Positions 63,808 through 64,000 of a stretch of DNA of 64,000 nucleotides are shown in pieces (within the stretch, counting starts at the first letter, position 1; every line of letters starts with the position of its first letter). This DNA is from Nostoc cf. commune SO-36 (GTDB lineage Bacteria; Cyanobacteriota; Cyanobacteriia; Cyanobacteriales; Nostocaceae). A model generated the notes under the pieces. It worked only from the letters and a program-made list of their open reading frames with translations. It was not told where the DNA came from and did no database searches. The position numbers and the translations under genes were made by a program. The DNA is taken from NCBI RefSeq assembly GCF_023734775.1, contig NZ_AP025732.1, forward strand, positions 806,001-870,000. The letters are read 5' to 3'.

Positions 63808-64000
63808 ATGACTTACGATTCAGAAGATATAGAACAAATTCTGCAAAAAGCACTTGCTCGTAAAGGCAAAGGTGAATTTTCACGAGAACAGCTTTTAGAA
63901 ATGGCATCTGAGTTAGGCATTTCTTCTAATATTTTGGAAACAACTGAACAAAAGTGGTTGCTTCAACAAGAAGAGGAACGTTCCCGACACAGATTTAATA
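63808..64000 (+). CDS. 2TM-domain protein, N-terminal part
   Basis: The frame runs off the end of the window. The start (MTYDSEDIEQILQKALARKG, FSREQLLEMASELGIS, QKWLLQQEEERSRHRFN) matches the N-terminus of the cyanobacterial 2TM-domain proteins I recall, whose two membrane helices would follow outside the window. The TATAAGGT leader is just upstream. Confidence 0.7.
   Translation, partial: MTYDSEDIEQILQKALARKGKGEFSREQLLEMASELGISSNILETTEQKWLLQQEEERSRHRFN

Overview
The window looks like chromosomal DNA from a filamentous, probably heterocyst-forming cyanobacterium of the Nostoc/Anabaena group. The grounds are very frequent GCGATCGC (HIP1) octamers, a phycobiliprotein lyase of the CpcT type, a fused PanC/Cmk, a pheophorbide-oxygenase-like Rieske protein, short tandem heptamer repeats, many palindromic MITE-like repeats, and large TPR proteins of the NB-ARC and CHAT classes. 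No rRNA genes, CRISPR arrays or transposases were seen.

Layout. (1) 1-693 is the end of a type I restriction hsdR gene. (2) 832-8941 is an 8.1-kb integrated element in a tRNA-Cys gene. It is bounded by a 45-bp direct repeat (the 3' part of tRNA-Cys), with the intact tRNA at the right end. It carries a tyrosine integrase, a nuclease-like protein, a possible phage terminase-small-subunit-like protein, five small ribbon-helix-helix (RHH) proteins and six copies of a composite operator-like repeat arranged symmetrically around one RHH gene. (3) 9.2-16.5 kb holds cpcT, a TPR protein, a Uma2 endonuclease, the wreck of two toxin-antitoxin modules, and a large NB-ARC/TPR STAND ATPase with a small partner. 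(4) 17.0-17.7 kb holds a ten-unit 21-bp repeat array followed by a small coiled-coil protein gene; a paralogous gene with its own ten-unit 21-bp array lies at 53.1-54.0 kb. (5) 17.8-25.6 kb holds an aldo/keto reductase, a methyltransferase, moaE and a cobalamin-riboswitch-controlled cobG-cobH-cobI cluster. (6) 25.7-31.7 kb is an arsenic island: arsR, acr3, a phosphatase, an ArsJ-type GAPDH, arsJ and a mosaic arsH. (7) 31.8-47.5 kb is mostly housekeeping: a PHP protein, a PurM-like protein, sodB, panC/cmk, rlpA, glsA, an AbrB-like transporter, a Rieske oxygenase, a Lin0512 protein and a cyclic-nucleotide-binding protein. (8) 47.9-52.4 kb is a three-gene CHAT-protease/membrane-protein operon. 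(9) 52.6-64 kb holds a DUF559 nuclease, the second 21-bp array with its gene, ileS, a PLP histidine decarboxylase, an amino-acid-permease/PAS/GGDEF/EAL fusion, a ParA-type ATPase and the start of a 2TM-domain protein.

Themes. Arsenic handling is complete: ArsR senses arsenite, Acr3 exports it, GAPDH plus ArsJ convert and export arsenate as an arseno-sugar-phosphate, and ArsH oxidises organoarsenicals. The cobalamin genes are read behind a B12 riboswitch. Accessory content is rich in conflict-type genes (hsdR, STAND, CHAT, two decayed TA loci, Uma2, DUF559). Several genes carry single-base frameshifts (KTSC protein, glsA, GNAT, AbrB-like, two island genes), which is either decay or uncorrected homopolymer error. 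Intergenic palindromic repeats have also entered reading frames in phase, in ileS, cobG and the STAND gene.

All assignments come from reading the sequence and recalling families; no database search was run.
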